The notes: a model not told the origin generated them from the sequence alone. 64,000 nt of DNA from Sphingomonas taxi (GCA_003240625.1 QFMX01000003.1:62001-126000), one strand, 5' to 3'. Counted from the first letter of the stretch, positions 8,774 to 17,044 are shown. Numbers and translations: made by a program.

Positions 8774-10111
8774 ATGACAATCCACCAGCCGACCAATGCC
8801 GCAGGCGAGACCGCCGGCCAGAGCGAGCCACACGCGGCGTACCAGCCCGGCTTCGGGAACCACGTATCGACCGAGGCGATCCCCGGCGCGCTCCCGATCG
8901 GGCGTAACTCCCCGCAGCGCCCTGCGTTCGGCCTCTATACCGAGCAGCTTTCCGGTACCGCTTTTACCGCGCCGCGTCACGAGAACCGGCGCAGCTGGCT
9001 CTACCGGATGCGCCCGACCGCGGAGCACCCGCCATTCGAGCGTTATGCCGGCGCTCAGCGGTTCGCACCCGGGACCATCGACGCGCCACTCGCGCCCAAC
9101 CGCTTGCGCTGGGATCCGATCGCCGCGCCGGCCACTGGCACCGACCTGATCGACGGCATGACGACGATGCTCGCCAACCGCGATCCCGCCGATCTCGAAG
9201 GCGTCGCGCTGCACCTCTACGCTGCCAACACTGATATGACGTCGCGCGTGTTCATGGACGCGGATGGCGAGCTGCTGTTCGTCCCGCAAAGCGGACGGTT
9301 GCGATTGTTGACAGAACTGGGCCGGATCGACATCGCGCCCGGCCAGATCGCGCTGGTCCCGCGCGGCGTCCGCTTCCGCGCCGAACTGCCCGATGGCGAA
9401 GCGCGCGGCTATGTCGCGGAGAACCACGGTGCGCTGTTCCGCCTGCCCGATCTCGGCCCGATCGGCGCCAACGGCCTGGCCAACCCGCGAGATTTCGAGA
9501 CGCCGGTCGCCTGGTTCGAGGACCGCGACGAACCGGTCGAGGTCGTCCAGAAGTTCATGGGGTCGCTATGGACCACGACGCTCGATCACTCGCCGCTCGA
9601 CGTCGTCGCGTGGCATGGCAACCTCTCACCGTGGCGCTACGACCTGTCGCGGTTCAACACGATCAACACGGTCAGCTTCGATCACCCCGATCCGTCGATC
9701 TTCACGCTGCTGACCTCGCCGAGCGACGTGCCCGGCCGCGCGAATGCCGATTTCGTGATCTTCCCGCCGCGCTGGATGGTCGCCGAGGGCACGTTCCGGC
9801 CGCCGTGGTTCCACCGCAACGTGATGTCGGAGGCGATGGGGCTGATTACCGGCGCGTATGATGCGAAGGCCGAGGGATTCGCGCCGGGCGGGATCTCGCT
9901 GCACAACCTGATGTCGGGCCACGGGCCGGACGTGGCGAGCTGGCAGGGCGCGAGCGCGGCGGAATTGAAGCCGCACAAGATCGACGGTACGATGGCGTTC
10001 ATGCTGGAGAGCTGCTGGCCGTATGCGCCGACCGCCTACGCGCTGGAGCATTCCCAGCTCGATTACGACGCGGTTTGGTCGGATTTCCCGAAGGCGGTCC
10101 TCCCGAAGTGA
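8774..10111 (+). CDS. hmgA: Homogentisate 1,2-dioxygenase
   Basis: The 445-residue enzyme opens the homogentisate ring to maleylacetoacetate. Family signatures are GFGNHVSTEA and GLYTEQLSGTAFTAPR near the N terminus. The 2-His-1-Glu iron site is readable: H347 and E353 in PPWFHRNVMSEAMG and H383 in MSGHGPD. I chose the ATG at 8774, preceded by GGAGAGGAA at 8762-8770, over an earlier ATG at 8744 that adds ten unconserved residues. Its stop codon overlaps the maiA start (GTGA), so the genes are coupled. Confidence 0.97.
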   Translation: MTIHQPTNAAGETAGQSEPHAAYQPGFGNHVSTEAIPGALPIGRNSPQRPAFGLYTEQLSGTAFTAPRHENRRSWLYRMRPTAEHPPFERYAGAQRFAPGTIDAPLAPNRLRWDPIAAPATGTDLIDGMTTMLANRDPADLEGVALHLYAANTDMTSRVFMDADGELLFVPQSGRLRLLTELGRIDIAPGQIALVPRGVRFRAELPDGEARGYVAENHGALFRLPDLGPIGANGLANPRDFETPVAWFEDRDEPVEVVQKFMGSLWTTTLDHSPLDVVAWHGNLSPWRYDLSRFNTINTVSFDHPDPSIFTLLTSPSDVPGRANADFVIFPPRWMVAEGTFRPPWFHRNVMSEAMGLITGAYDAKAEGFAPGGISLHNLMSGHGPDVASWQGASAAELKPHKIDGTMAFMLESCWPYAPTAYALEHSQLDYDAVWSDFPKAVLPK

Positions 10112-10752
10112 GCCTCACGCTGCACGGCTATTGGCGCTCGACCACCGCCTACCGCGTCCGCATTGCTCTGGCGCTGAAGGGCGTGGCTTACGAACAGGTC
10201 GCGCACGATCTCCGCACAGGCGCGCAACGCGAGCCCGAATATCGGACGCTCAATCCGCAGGGGCTCGTTCCAGCGCTGGAGGCCGACGATGCAGTCCTGA
10301 CGCAGAGCCCTGCAATCCTCGAATGGATTGACGAGACATATCCCATCCCGCCGTTGCTCCCCGCCGACGTCAACGGCCGAGCGATCGTTCGCGCGATGGC
10401 GGCGACGATCGCCTGCGACATCCACCCGGTGAATAATCTGCGTATCCTGAATGCCTTGCGGACCGAGTTTGGGGCGGACGAGGCGGCGGTAAACCGCTGG
10501 ATCGCACGCTGGATCCGCGACGGGTTTGCTGCGCTGGAGGCGCTGATCGCGCGGCACGGCGACGGCTTCGCGTTCGGTCCGACGCCGACGATCGTCGACT
10601 GTCATCTGGTGCCGCAGGTCTATTCGGCCGAGCGGTTCGCGGTCGATCTCTCGCCGTACCCGCGCCTCAAGAGCGCCGCCGACAACGCACGCGCCCTCCC
10701 TGCCTTTGCCGCCGCGCATCCGGATCGGCAGCCGGACGCCGACCGCGCATGA
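10108..10752 (+). CDS. maiA: Maleylacetoacetate isomerase (zeta-class GST)
   Basis: The protein isomerises maleylacetoacetate to fumarylacetoacetate, using glutathione. At 214 residues it has family length. The zeta-class motif normally reads SSCxWRVRIAL; here it is STTAYRVRIALALKG, so the cysteine of the usual Ser-Ser-Cys is threonine while the first serine is kept. The GTG start at 10108 overlaps the hmgA stop by four bases. An ATG at 10075 is also in frame but would lie deep inside hmgA. The fumarylacetoacetase expected for the last step is not in the window. Confidence 0.92.
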   Translation: MSLTLHGYWRSTTAYRVRIALALKGVAYEQVAHDLRTGAQREPEYRTLNPQGLVPALEADDAVLTQSPAILEWIDETYPIPPLLPADVNGRAIVRAMAATIACDIHPVNNLRILNALRTEFGADEAAVNRWIARWIRDGFAALEALIARHGDGFAFGPTPTIVDCHLVPQVYSAERFAVDLSPYPRLKSAADNARALPAFAAAHPDRQPDADRA

Positions 10753-11114
10753 GCGACGGGGAACGGCTGACCGCCACGCCCGGCGGGATCAAGCTCGTGC
10801 CGCTGGATGCGATCGCCGAGGGCAAGGCGCGGAACTTCGTGCTGCAAATGCGCGCCGGCCGCTTCTATGGCTTCGTGGTGCGCAAGGACGATGCGGTGTT
10901 CGGTTATGTCGATCGCTGCCCGCATATGGGCCTGCCGCTCGCGCAGGTGCTCGACGACTATCTCACGCCGCGTGGCGACCTGATCGCCTGCAGCTGGCAC
11001 TCCGCGTTGTTTGCGATCGACAGCGGCGCGTGCGTCGGCGGACCGTGCGGGGGAACGCGGCTGACGCCCTGGCCTGTCGCGGTGGTCGACGGGATGATCG
11101 TCACCGCAGGCTGA
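10749..11114 (+). CDS. Small Rieske [2Fe-2S] protein in the homogentisate operon
   Basis: The protein has 121 residues and consists of a single Rieske domain. Ligands are C57-P-H59 and C81-S-W-H84, with the usual second pair about 22 residues downstream. Its ATG overlaps the maiA stop (ATGA at 10749-10752), so it is the last gene of the hmgA-maiA unit. Homogentisate and 4-hydroxyphenylpyruvate dioxygenases need no ferredoxin, so its job here is not obvious; it may serve another oxygenase or reductase. No signal peptide is visible, so it is cytoplasmic. Confidence 0.88.
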   Translation: MSDGERLTATPGGIKLVPLDAIAEGKARNFVLQMRAGRFYGFVVRKDDAVFGYVDRCPHMGLPLAQVLDDYLTPRGDLIACSWHSALFAIDSGACVGGPCGGTRLTPWPVAVVDGMIVTAG

Positions 11115-11168
11115 CGCGGGGGGCGACTTACGCTAAGGGATTCCGCCTCACCCCAGCATGATAGACCG

Positions 11169-12143
11169 ATGACCGAAACCCTCCCCATCCGCGTCGTGGC
11201 GCTGTACCGCTTCACGCCGTTCGCCGACATCGCCGCGATCCAGCCGCCGCTTGCGCTCGTGTGCTGTTCGAACGGGGTGAAGGGGACGCTGCTGCTCGCC
11301 GCCGAGGGGATCAACGGGACGATCGCCGGCTCCGAAGAGGGCATCGACGCGGTGCTCACGCATATCCGCGCGCTGCCGGGGTGTGCCGATCTCGACGTCA
11401 AGGAGTCGCGCGCCGAGAGCATGCCGTTCCACCGGATGAAGGTGCGGCTGAAGCGCGAGATCGTGACGATGGGCGAGCCTTCGATCGATCCGCTGGAGGG
11501 TGTCGGCCATTATGTCGAGCCCGAGGACTGGAACGCGCTGATCGCCGAGCCGGGGACGATTCTGATCGATACGCGCAACGATTATGAGGTCGCGGTCGGG
11601 ACGTTTGCCGGCGCGGTCGATCCGCAGACGCGGACGTTTCGCGATTTTCCGGCGTGGTTTCGCGAGCACCGCGACGAGCTGGTCGGGGACGGACCGCCGC
11701 CGAAGATCGCGATGTTCTGTACCGGGGGGATACGCTGCGAGAAGTCGACCGCGTTCCTGAAGGCCGAGGGGCTCGACGAGGTGTATCACCTCAAGGGCGG
11801 CATATTGAAGTATCTGGAGACCGTGCCCGAGGCGGAGAGTCTTTGGGAGGGGGAGTGTTTTGTGTTCGATCAACGGGTTGCGGTTCGACATGGGCTCGCG
11901 TTGGGAAGCCACGTCCTTTGTCACGCTTGCCGAATGCCGGTGAGCGTCGCGGATCGGTCGTCGCCGCTGTACGTCGAAGGGGTGAGTTGCCCGGCGTGTC
12001 ATGATGCGCGGAACGAGACGCAGCGGGCTGGGTATGTGGAGCGCGAGCGGCAGATGCGGCTCGCCGAAGCTCGGGGCGAGGCGCATGTCGGGGCGGTGTT
12101 GCCGAAGACGCATGCCGGAGCCGCGCTCGAGGTCGATGGCTAA
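11169..12143 (+). CDS. trhO: tRNA uridine(34) hydroxylase (rhodanese-domain TrhO/YceA family)
   Basis: The protein has 324 residues, the family length. An N-terminal acylphosphatase-like domain contains AAEGINGTIAGSEEGID, the central rhodanese domain carries the active-site loop FCTGGIRCEKS with C184 and C190, and a C-terminal cysteine-rich part has two CxxC pairs (CHACR and CPACHD). TrhO forms 5-hydroxyuridine at the wobble position of tRNAs by an oxygen-dependent route. It is probably a separate transcription unit, 54 bases after the Rieske gene. Confidence 0.93.
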   Translation: MTETLPIRVVALYRFTPFADIAAIQPPLALVCCSNGVKGTLLLAAEGINGTIAGSEEGIDAVLTHIRALPGCADLDVKESRAESMPFHRMKVRLKREIVTMGEPSIDPLEGVGHYVEPEDWNALIAEPGTILIDTRNDYEVAVGTFAGAVDPQTRTFRDFPAWFREHRDELVGDGPPPKIAMFCTGGIRCEKSTAFLKAEGLDEVYHLKGGILKYLETVPEAESLWEGECFVFDQRVAVRHGLALGSHVLCHACRMPVSVADRSSPLYVEGVSCPACHDARNETQRAGYVERERQMRLAEARGEAHVGAVLPKTHAGAALEVDG

Positions 12144-12159
12144 CGAAGTCAAGTAAGCT

Positions 12160-12214
12160 TGTTCACCCGCGAAGGCGGGTGCCCAGTCTGGGCACCCGCC
12201 TTCGCGGGTGAACA
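12160..12214. terminator. Perfect 27-bp-arm palindrome between convergent genes (repeat / bidirectional terminator)
   Basis: Two 27-base arms (12160-12186 and 12188-12214) are exact inverted copies around a single central base. The arms read as a TTCACCCGCGAAGGCGGGTG-type sphingomonad repeat. The element lies exactly between the ends of trhO and the ankyrin gene, so it is well placed to stop transcription from both sides, although there is no T-run. Confidence 0.75.
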
Positions 12215-12224
12215 TTTGGGGTCG

Positions 12225-12746
12225 CTAACCAGTCGTTGCGAAGCGGGCGGCCAGCGCCGCATTACCTTGCGATACCGCCAGCGAATGCACGCTGTTTCCC
12301 GCTGCATCGACGATCGCCGGGTCCGCACCGTGCTCCAGCAACAGGTCGATGATCGCGGTCTTGTTCACTAGTGCCGCCATCATCAACGCCGTTTGTCCGA
12401 CGCCGTTGCGCCGGTTCACGTCGGCGCCGGCGTCGAGCAGAATCTGCGCGATCTCGGTATAACCCTTGAAGCAGACCCCCATCAGCGCGGTGTTGCCGCG
12501 TGCATCCGCGGCGCCGTCGACCTGCGCGCCTGCCGCGAGCAGAGCCGCGGTCGCTTCGGCCTTGCCGTTGTAGCTCGCGATCACGAGCGGGGTGTAGCCC
12601 TTCGCATCGGTCACCTCGATATCGACACCCGCCTGCAGCAGCGCCGGGATCATCTCGTCGCGCCCGGTCCGGGCCGCATCGAACATCAGTTCGACCAGAC
12701 GCTCCAGCGGCGGCAGTGGCGGCAATTCACGCGCGTCAGTCATCAT
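12225..12746 (-). CDS. Ankyrin-repeat protein coupled to an ATP-grasp ligase gene
   Basis: The 173-residue protein is almost entirely ankyrin repeats. Three full units (GYTPLVIASYNG...LLAAGAQVD, GNTALMGVCFKG...LLDAGADVN, GQTALMMAALVN...LLEHGADPA) are flanked by partial units. No signal peptide or membrane segment is present, so it is a soluble protein-binding scaffold. It starts with two consecutive ATGs (12746 and 12743) that overlap the end of the upstream ATP-grasp gene by 8 to 11 bases, so it is translated from the same message as the DUF2170-PspA-ligase operon. Its partner is unknown; the operon suggests the ligase or PspA. Confidence 0.88.
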   Translation of the reverse strand: MMTDARELPPLPPLERLVELMFDAARTGRDEMIPALLQAGVDIEVTDAKGYTPLVIASYNGKAEATAALLAAGAQVDGAADARGNTALMGVCFKGYTEIAQILLDAGADVNRRNGVGQTALMMAALVNKTAIIDLLLEHGADPAIVDAAGNSVHSLAVSQGNAALAARFATTG

Positions 12747-13905
12747 TCGCCTCGATGATATGCGGCACGAACCGCGCGAGATTGCGCGTCACGACCGTTC
12801 CATCCTCCCGAACGCCGATCCCCGCGGCTTCGTTGCCGACCATCCACGCACCGATCACCGGATGACGGCCGTCGAACACGGGTGGCGGCGCATAGGCCTG
12901 GCGGATCGCGCCTTCGGCACCATAGCCCTGGTCGAGCACCGCGTGGCCGTCCTCGCCGATCACCTCGACGTTCGCGCCTTCTCGCGAGAACAGCGGTTTG
13001 CGCACATATTTCCGCCCGAGGATCTTCGCGGCGGGGTCGTCGTCGAAGAACGCGGGGAGCAGATTCGGATGCTCGGGATGGCGTTCCCACAGCAGCGGCA
13101 GGATGCCCTTGTTCGACAGGATCGACTTCCACGCCGGCTCAATCCAGCGCACGTCGGCACGCGACAGGTTCGGCGCATAGGGCTCGCGGAGCATGAACTC
13201 CCAAGGATACAGCTTGAACGCCGCCTGCACCTCGAACCCGTCGGTATCGATAAAGCGGCCGTCGGCGGCGAGGCCGATGTCCTTCATCTCGACAAACTTC
13301 GGCTCGATCCCGACCTGCGACGCCAGATCCTCGAAGAACCGCACCGTCTGGCGGTCCTCGATCGCCGACGCATCTGCCGCGAAATGGACGAAACCGCCAC
13401 TCGGGAACAGCGCGCGGAAGCGTTCGCGAAGCTTGTCGAACAGGCTGTTGAACTGGTCCGTCCCCGCCGGCAAAGCACCGCTCGCGAGCAGATCCTCCAG
13501 CCACATCCACTGGAACGTCGCGCACTCGAACACGGACGTCGGCGTGTCGGCATTATACTCGTAGAGCTTGGCCGGTCCGGTGCCGTCATAGGCGAAATCG
13601 AACCGCCCGTAGAGCGAAGGCTGACGAGTCCGCCATGTTTCCGCGACGTAGTTCCACTGCTCGCGCGGGATCGCGAGGCGTTCCATCAACTGCTGGTCGC
13701 GGACCACCTCGTCGACCAGGTCGAGGCACATCGCGTGCAGCTGTTCGGCGGCGGGTTCGAGGTCGTCCTCGATCTCCGCCAGCGTGAAGGCGTAGGCCGC
13801 ACCTTCGTCCCAATACGGCTCGCCATCCGTGTCATGATAGACGAACCCGATCGCGTCGGCCCGTTCGCGCCAGTCGCCGCGCGGGTCGACCGCGATCCGG
13901 CGCAT
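12736..13905 (-). CDS. Glutathionylspermidine-synthase-like ATP-grasp ligase (YjfC/YgiC family)
   Basis: The 389-residue protein corresponds to the synthetase domain of glutathionylspermidine synthase without the amidase domain, as in E. coli YjfC and YgiC. It has the conserved YNADTPTSVFE and WMWLEDL in the first half and the ATP-grasp nucleotide segment YVRKPLFSREGANVEV near residue 310, then HPVIGAWMVG. These enzymes are thought to form amide bonds between peptides or amines using ATP; the true substrate is unknown. Its ATG overlaps the pspA stop by one base (TGATG at 13903-13907). DUF1190 and DUF350 partners are encoded on the opposite strand nearby. Confidence 0.9.
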   Translation of the reverse strand: MRRIAVDPRGDWRERADAIGFVYHDTDGEPYWDEGAAYAFTLAEIEDDLEPAAEQLHAMCLDLVDEVVRDQQLMERLAIPREQWNYVAETWRTRQPSLYGRFDFAYDGTGPAKLYEYNADTPTSVFECATFQWMWLEDLLASGALPAGTDQFNSLFDKLRERFRALFPSGGFVHFAADASAIEDRQTVRFFEDLASQVGIEPKFVEMKDIGLAADGRFIDTDGFEVQAAFKLYPWEFMLREPYAPNLSRADVRWIEPAWKSILSNKGILPLLWERHPEHPNLLPAFFDDDPAAKILGRKYVRKPLFSREGANVEVIGEDGHAVLDQGYGAEGAIRQAYAPPPVFDGRHPVIGAWMVGNEAAGIGVREDGTVVTRNLARFVPHIIEANDD

Positions 13906-14651
13906 CAGGAGTCCGACGTCTTGTCGTCGCGCTGCTCGATCTGCAGCGTCTGGCCGACTTGCGGGGTCTTGGGTGCGGTCAGGCGCGCGAGCACATCGTC
14001 GGCGGACGACTGGCCGGGGCCGATGCCTGCCAGCCGCAGTTTCTCGTCGAGATCGGCACCGGTGCGACGATCTTCCAACTCACCCGCCGCCTTGATCCGT
14101 TCGCCACGGATCGCCTGACGCTCGCGGATACGCGCAAGGCTGTCCGCCGCCGAGCCGAGCTTGTTGCCCGCACCCATGCTGCCCGACGCGACCGAGGCCT
14201 GCGCCTTCTGTACCGACTCGTTGACCTTAACGACCTCGACCTCGCGGCGGAGCTGTTCGATCTTGCGGTCGGTCTGCGCGACGGCGGTGTGGATCTGCTC
14301 CTCGGCGGCGCGCATGTCCTCGACCTGCGGGGTCTTCAGCGCGATGTCCTGTTCGAGATCGGCGATCCGCTGCGCGACCTGTCGCGCGAGGTCCATGTTA
14401 CCCTTCTCGACCGCGATGCGTGCCGAGGCCTCATACTTCGCGGCCTGCGCGCGGAAGCTCTCGACTTCGGTTTCGAGGATGCGGCGACGGGCTACCAGCC
14501 CTGCGAGGTCGTCGCGCGCCTTGCCCTGCGCCTTGTCGGCATCGCGGATTTCCTGGTCGAGGATGCGCAGCGCGTTCGCATCGACGACCGCCGCGCCCGC
14601 TTCGTGCGCGCCGGCGCGACCGAGGGTGAAAAGCTTGCTCCAGATGGCCAT
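13905..14651 (-). CDS. PspA/IM30-family membrane-stress protein (YjfJ-like)
   Basis: The 248-residue protein is largely one long alpha-helical coiled coil (about residues 20-190), starting with an amphipathic MAIWSKLFTLGRAGAHEAG that would touch the membrane, as in PspA/Vipp1 (ESCRT-III-like) proteins. The sequence pattern LDQEIRDADKAQGKARDDLA is typical of the YjfJ branch. The C-terminal 60 residues are less helical. I chose ATG 14651, which has a GGAGAG site, over an upstream ATG giving an unconserved arginine-rich extension. It is coupled to the ligase gene and lies 25 bases after the DUF2170 gene. Confidence 0.9.
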   Translation of the reverse strand: MAIWSKLFTLGRAGAHEAGAAVVDANALRILDQEIRDADKAQGKARDDLAGLVARRRILETEVESFRAQAAKYEASARIAVEKGNMDLARQVAQRIADLEQDIALKTPQVEDMRAAEEQIHTAVAQTDRKIEQLRREVEVVKVNESVQKAQASVASGSMGAGNKLGSAADSLARIRERQAIRGERIKAAGELEDRRTGADLDEKLRLAGIGPGQSSADDVLARLTAPKTPQVGQTLQIEQRDDKTSDS

Positions 14652-14676
14652 GCCAGTCTCTCCGTTTGTATCTAGT

Positions 14677-15111
14677 TCAGGCGGCGGGAATCTGCGCGTG
14701 GCGCAGGTCGGTGGCCGCATCGATCGCATTCTCGGCAAGCGTGCGCAGTTCGATGATCACGGTATCGAGCCGGCTCGACGTCGCGAGTTCGCCGAACAGC
14801 TCGTAATAATCGCGGCCATCGACCGTGCCGATCCCGAAGTTCGACAGCGGCACCAGCTTCTGCGATTTCAGCAGGAAGGTGTTGAACGCCAATTGGTCTT
14901 CCTGCTCGTCGCACGGCCACAGCAGCGTCGAGCACGCGATCTGCGCCTCGCTCACGTTTACGAACAGTTCGAGGTCGCCGTGGTGGTGCATCGTCACCAG
15001 CAGTACCGGGTCCGCGCCTTCCAGAATCCGCGCGGTGAATTCGCCGGCTTTCGCGGGCTCGGACGTATCGAGCGCTGCCTTCAGGCTGCGGACGGTCCAG
15101 ATGTCGGTCAA
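14677..15111 (-). CDS. DUF2170 protein (YjfI-like), TTG start
   Basis: The 144-residue protein matches the DUF2170 family of E. coli YjfI in length and in the order of motifs: DIWTVRSLKAAL at the start, then TMHHHGDLELFVNVSE, LAFNTFLLKS and YYELFGEL. The function is unknown, but the family is found almost only beside pspA, DUF2491 and DUF350 genes. The likely start is TTG at 15111, with GGGAG eight bases upstream. Longer in-frame versions run back through the inverted repeat at 15195-15278 and are not credible. It is the first gene of a DUF2170-pspA-ligase-ankyrin operon. Confidence 0.85.
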   Translation of the reverse strand: MTDIWTVRSLKAALDTSEPAKAGEFTARILEGADPVLLVTMHHHGDLELFVNVSEAQIACSTLLWPCDEQEDQLAFNTFLLKSQKLVPLSNFGIGTVDGRDYYELFGELATSSRLDTVIIELRTLAENAIDAATDLRHAQIPAA

Positions 15112-15194
15112 TGCAAGAACTCCCGTGCTTGTCGCTCGCGGAGACACATAGGCGTTTCGCGAGCGCCTGCCACCCTCCCCACATCCTCTTCCTT

Positions 15195-15278
15195 CCGTCA
15201 TCCTGACGAAAGTCAGGACCCAGGGTAACCAACCGCAGCGTTTATGGCTCTGGGTCCTGACTTTCGTCAGGATGACGG
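15195..15278. repeat. Perfect 29-bp-arm inverted repeat (GTCATCCTGACGAAAGTCAGG family)
   Basis: The arm at 15195-15223 is repeated exactly inverted at 15250-15278, separated by 26 bases. A related copy lies at 31893-31976. It sits in the 236-base region between the two divergent yjf-like operons, so it may affect their promoters. Confidence 0.85.
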
Positions 15279-15347
15279 GGGTTGCGCTTTGCGAGCCTGC
15301 GCGCTTTGGCCTAAGAGGCACGCCAACCACAGAGACGCGAGGATTGC

Positions 15348-15989
15348 ATGTTCGATCGCCTGTTCGGCCGCAAGCCAGCGCTTGACGGCAACGCCCCCCC
15401 CGTCGTCCGCAACGTGACGCTCGGGCGCACGGTGACGGTCGATCCGCTTGCCTGGCGCCGGTTCGGCTCGGAACTGCTGTTCCCGTTCGACCGCGACACG
15501 CTGGTGATCGTCGCGCAGGGGCTGATCGACCTCAATGAAGGCGGCTTCGTCCACCGTTTCTACACCGACGACGACATCATGTTCCAGGCGGTGTCGAACG
15601 ACCGCGCCGGGCAGGACGTGACCGATGTCACGCTGTTCGCACCGTGGGACAGCAGTTACCCGTCGTCCGCTGCCGAGCGCCCCGCGTGGAAGAGCCGCCT
15701 CAAGGGGCGCACTTTCACCGCCGAAGGGCTGCCCGACTATAGCCGCGCATGGTTCGGTCCCGAGGCGAGCGAGCAGGAGCCGGTGACGTTCTGGGAGGAA
15801 CTCCACGACGACCGCGACGGGATCGTCGATCGCCGCATCTTCCAGACCTGCATGCTGTTCAGCCGCGACCTGCCGGGCGACGACGGCCGCGAATTGTTGC
15901 TGGCAATCGACATGGAGAACGAGGCGGGCGAGGTCTCGTTCGAGATCATGCTGGGCGTGGCACTGGAACTCGGCGAGTTCAGGGCCTAG
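15348..15989 (+). CDS. DUF2491 protein (YjfK-like)
   Basis: The 213-residue protein fits DUF2491 (E. coli YjfK): N-terminal MFDRLFGRK, then a beta-rich middle with GSELLFPFDRDTLVIVAQG, HRFYTDDDIMFQ and VTLFAPWDSSYP. There is no signal peptide or membrane helix. The function is unknown; the family travels with DUF350 and PspA genes. It is the first gene of the rightward half of the module, divergent from DUF2170-pspA, with DUF350 32 bases downstream. Confidence 0.87.
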   Translation: MFDRLFGRKPALDGNAPPVVRNVTLGRTVTVDPLAWRRFGSELLFPFDRDTLVIVAQGLIDLNEGGFVHRFYTDDDIMFQAVSNDRAGQDVTDVTLFAPWDSSYPSSAAERPAWKSRLKGRTFTAEGLPDYSRAWFGPEASEQEPVTFWEELHDDRDGIVDRRIFQTCMLFSRDLPGDDGRELLLAIDMENEAGEVSFEIMLGVALELGEFRA

Positions 15990-16021
15990 CATCACGGGCG
16001 AACGGCTCCGGGGGAAATGCC

Positions 16022-16435
16022 ATGATCGACCAATACAGCTTCGGCGCCAGCGCGCTCGCCTTCCTGATCGCGTTCGTCGCGGCGGGGGCGTTCACGATTC
16101 TCTTCAAGATCATCTTCCAGGCGACGACGCCGTATCACGAAAAATCGCTGATCCGCGAAGGCAACACGGCCGCCGCGATTACGCTGGGTGCGGCGCTGCT
16201 CGGGTATGTCCTGCCATTGGCGTCGGCGCTCACGCATACCGTCACGCTGCTCGAATTCGCGGTCTGGGCCCTGCTGGCAGGCGTAATCCAGATCGTCGCC
16301 GCGCTCGTCGTGCGGCGGCTGGTGATGCGCGACATCCACGACCGGATCGTCCGCGGCGAAATCGCGGCGGCGACCTATATGGGCAGCATCTCGCTGTGCG
16401 TCGGCATCCTCAACGCCGCCTGCATGACGAATTGA
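16022..16435 (+). CDS. DUF350 inner-membrane protein (YjfL-like)
   Basis: The 137-residue protein has four predicted membrane helices in two similar halves, the usual DUF350 layout. The first half is ALAFLIAFVAAGAFTILFKI then EGNTAAAITLGAALLGYVLP; the second starts LLEFAVWALLAGVIQ and ends with the matching GEIAAATYMGSISLCVGIL. GGGGGA just upstream supports the ATG at 16022. The function is unknown; a role as a small membrane partner of PspA and the ATP-grasp ligase is inferred from conserved neighbourhood. Confidence 0.87.
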   Translation: MIDQYSFGASALAFLIAFVAAGAFTILFKIIFQATTPYHEKSLIREGNTAAAITLGAALLGYVLPLASALTHTVTLLEFAVWALLAGVIQIVAALVVRRLVMRDIHDRIVRGEIAAATYMGSISLCVGILNAACMTN

Positions 16436-16445
16436 GGAAGCATCG

Positions 16446-17015
16446 ATGAAGCGTTCCAGAACGATCGTCCTGACCAGCCTGATCGCGGGCTCGGGTGTCT
16501 CGCTGACCGCATGCGACGGCGATGTAGGCGGCAAACCCGTCGAGGCGCAGAGCTACGCGTCGGTACAGGAATGCCGCGCGGCGGGTGCCTTGTCGGCAGT
16601 CCAGTGCGATACCGCATTCGAACAGGCGAAGGCCGACGCCGCCAAGACCGCGCCCCGGTTCGAGGACAAGCAAACCTGCGAGGAGCAGTTCGGTGCTGCG
16701 CAGTGCGAGCCGCGCAACAACGGGAGCGGCGGGAGTTTCTTCACGCCGTTGCTGACGGGGTTTCTCGTCGGTCAGGCGCTCAACGGCGGCTTCGGCAACC
16801 GCGGTGCGCCGATGTATCGCGACCGGAACGGCAATTATTATGGCGGCGCAGGGGGGCGGATCAATCGGGACTATGTGACGGGCCGGACGCGTGTAGGCTC
16901 CGACGCCTTCACCCCGACCACGGCTAGGGCCCCTGCCCGCGTCCAGTCGCGCAGTTCGGTGATCTCGCGCGGCGGCTTCGGCGGCGGCTTCGGCGGGCGC
17001 AGCTTCGGGGGATAA
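16446..17015 (+). CDS. DUF1190 lipoprotein (YgiB/YjfM-like)
   Basis: The 189-residue protein has a signal peptide ending in a lipobox (VSLTAC, lipidated cysteine C23), so it is probably anchored in a membrane facing the periplasm. The DUF1190 features are the paired cysteines in a repeated EC...C pattern (VQECRAAG, QCDTAFEQA, TCEEQFGAAQCEPR), a short hydrophobic segment FFTPLLTGFLVGQAL, and a C-terminal tail rich in glycine, serine and arginine ending GGGFGGRSFGG. DUF1190 and the YgiC/YjfC ligase are coupled in E. coli; here they sit in opposite operons of one locus. The flexible Gly-rich tail could be what the ligase modifies, which is speculation. Confidence 0.87.
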   Translation: MKRSRTIVLTSLIAGSGVSLTACDGDVGGKPVEAQSYASVQECRAAGALSAVQCDTAFEQAKADAAKTAPRFEDKQTCEEQFGAAQCEPRNNGSGGSFFTPLLTGFLVGQALNGGFGNRGAPMYRDRNGNYYGGAGGRINRDYVTGRTRVGSDAFTPTTARAPARVQSRSSVISRGGFGGGFGGRSFGG

Positions 17016-17044
17016 CGCGGCCGTTACCCCCCTCGCTTTTGCGG

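Noticed and set aside
12225..17015. Reading the ankyrin/PspA/ATP-grasp locus as an anti-phage island
   Set aside because: No nuclease, NTPase, reverse transcriptase or toxin domain is present, codon use resembles the neighbours, and all core genes belong to the known yjf-type housekeeping cluster.
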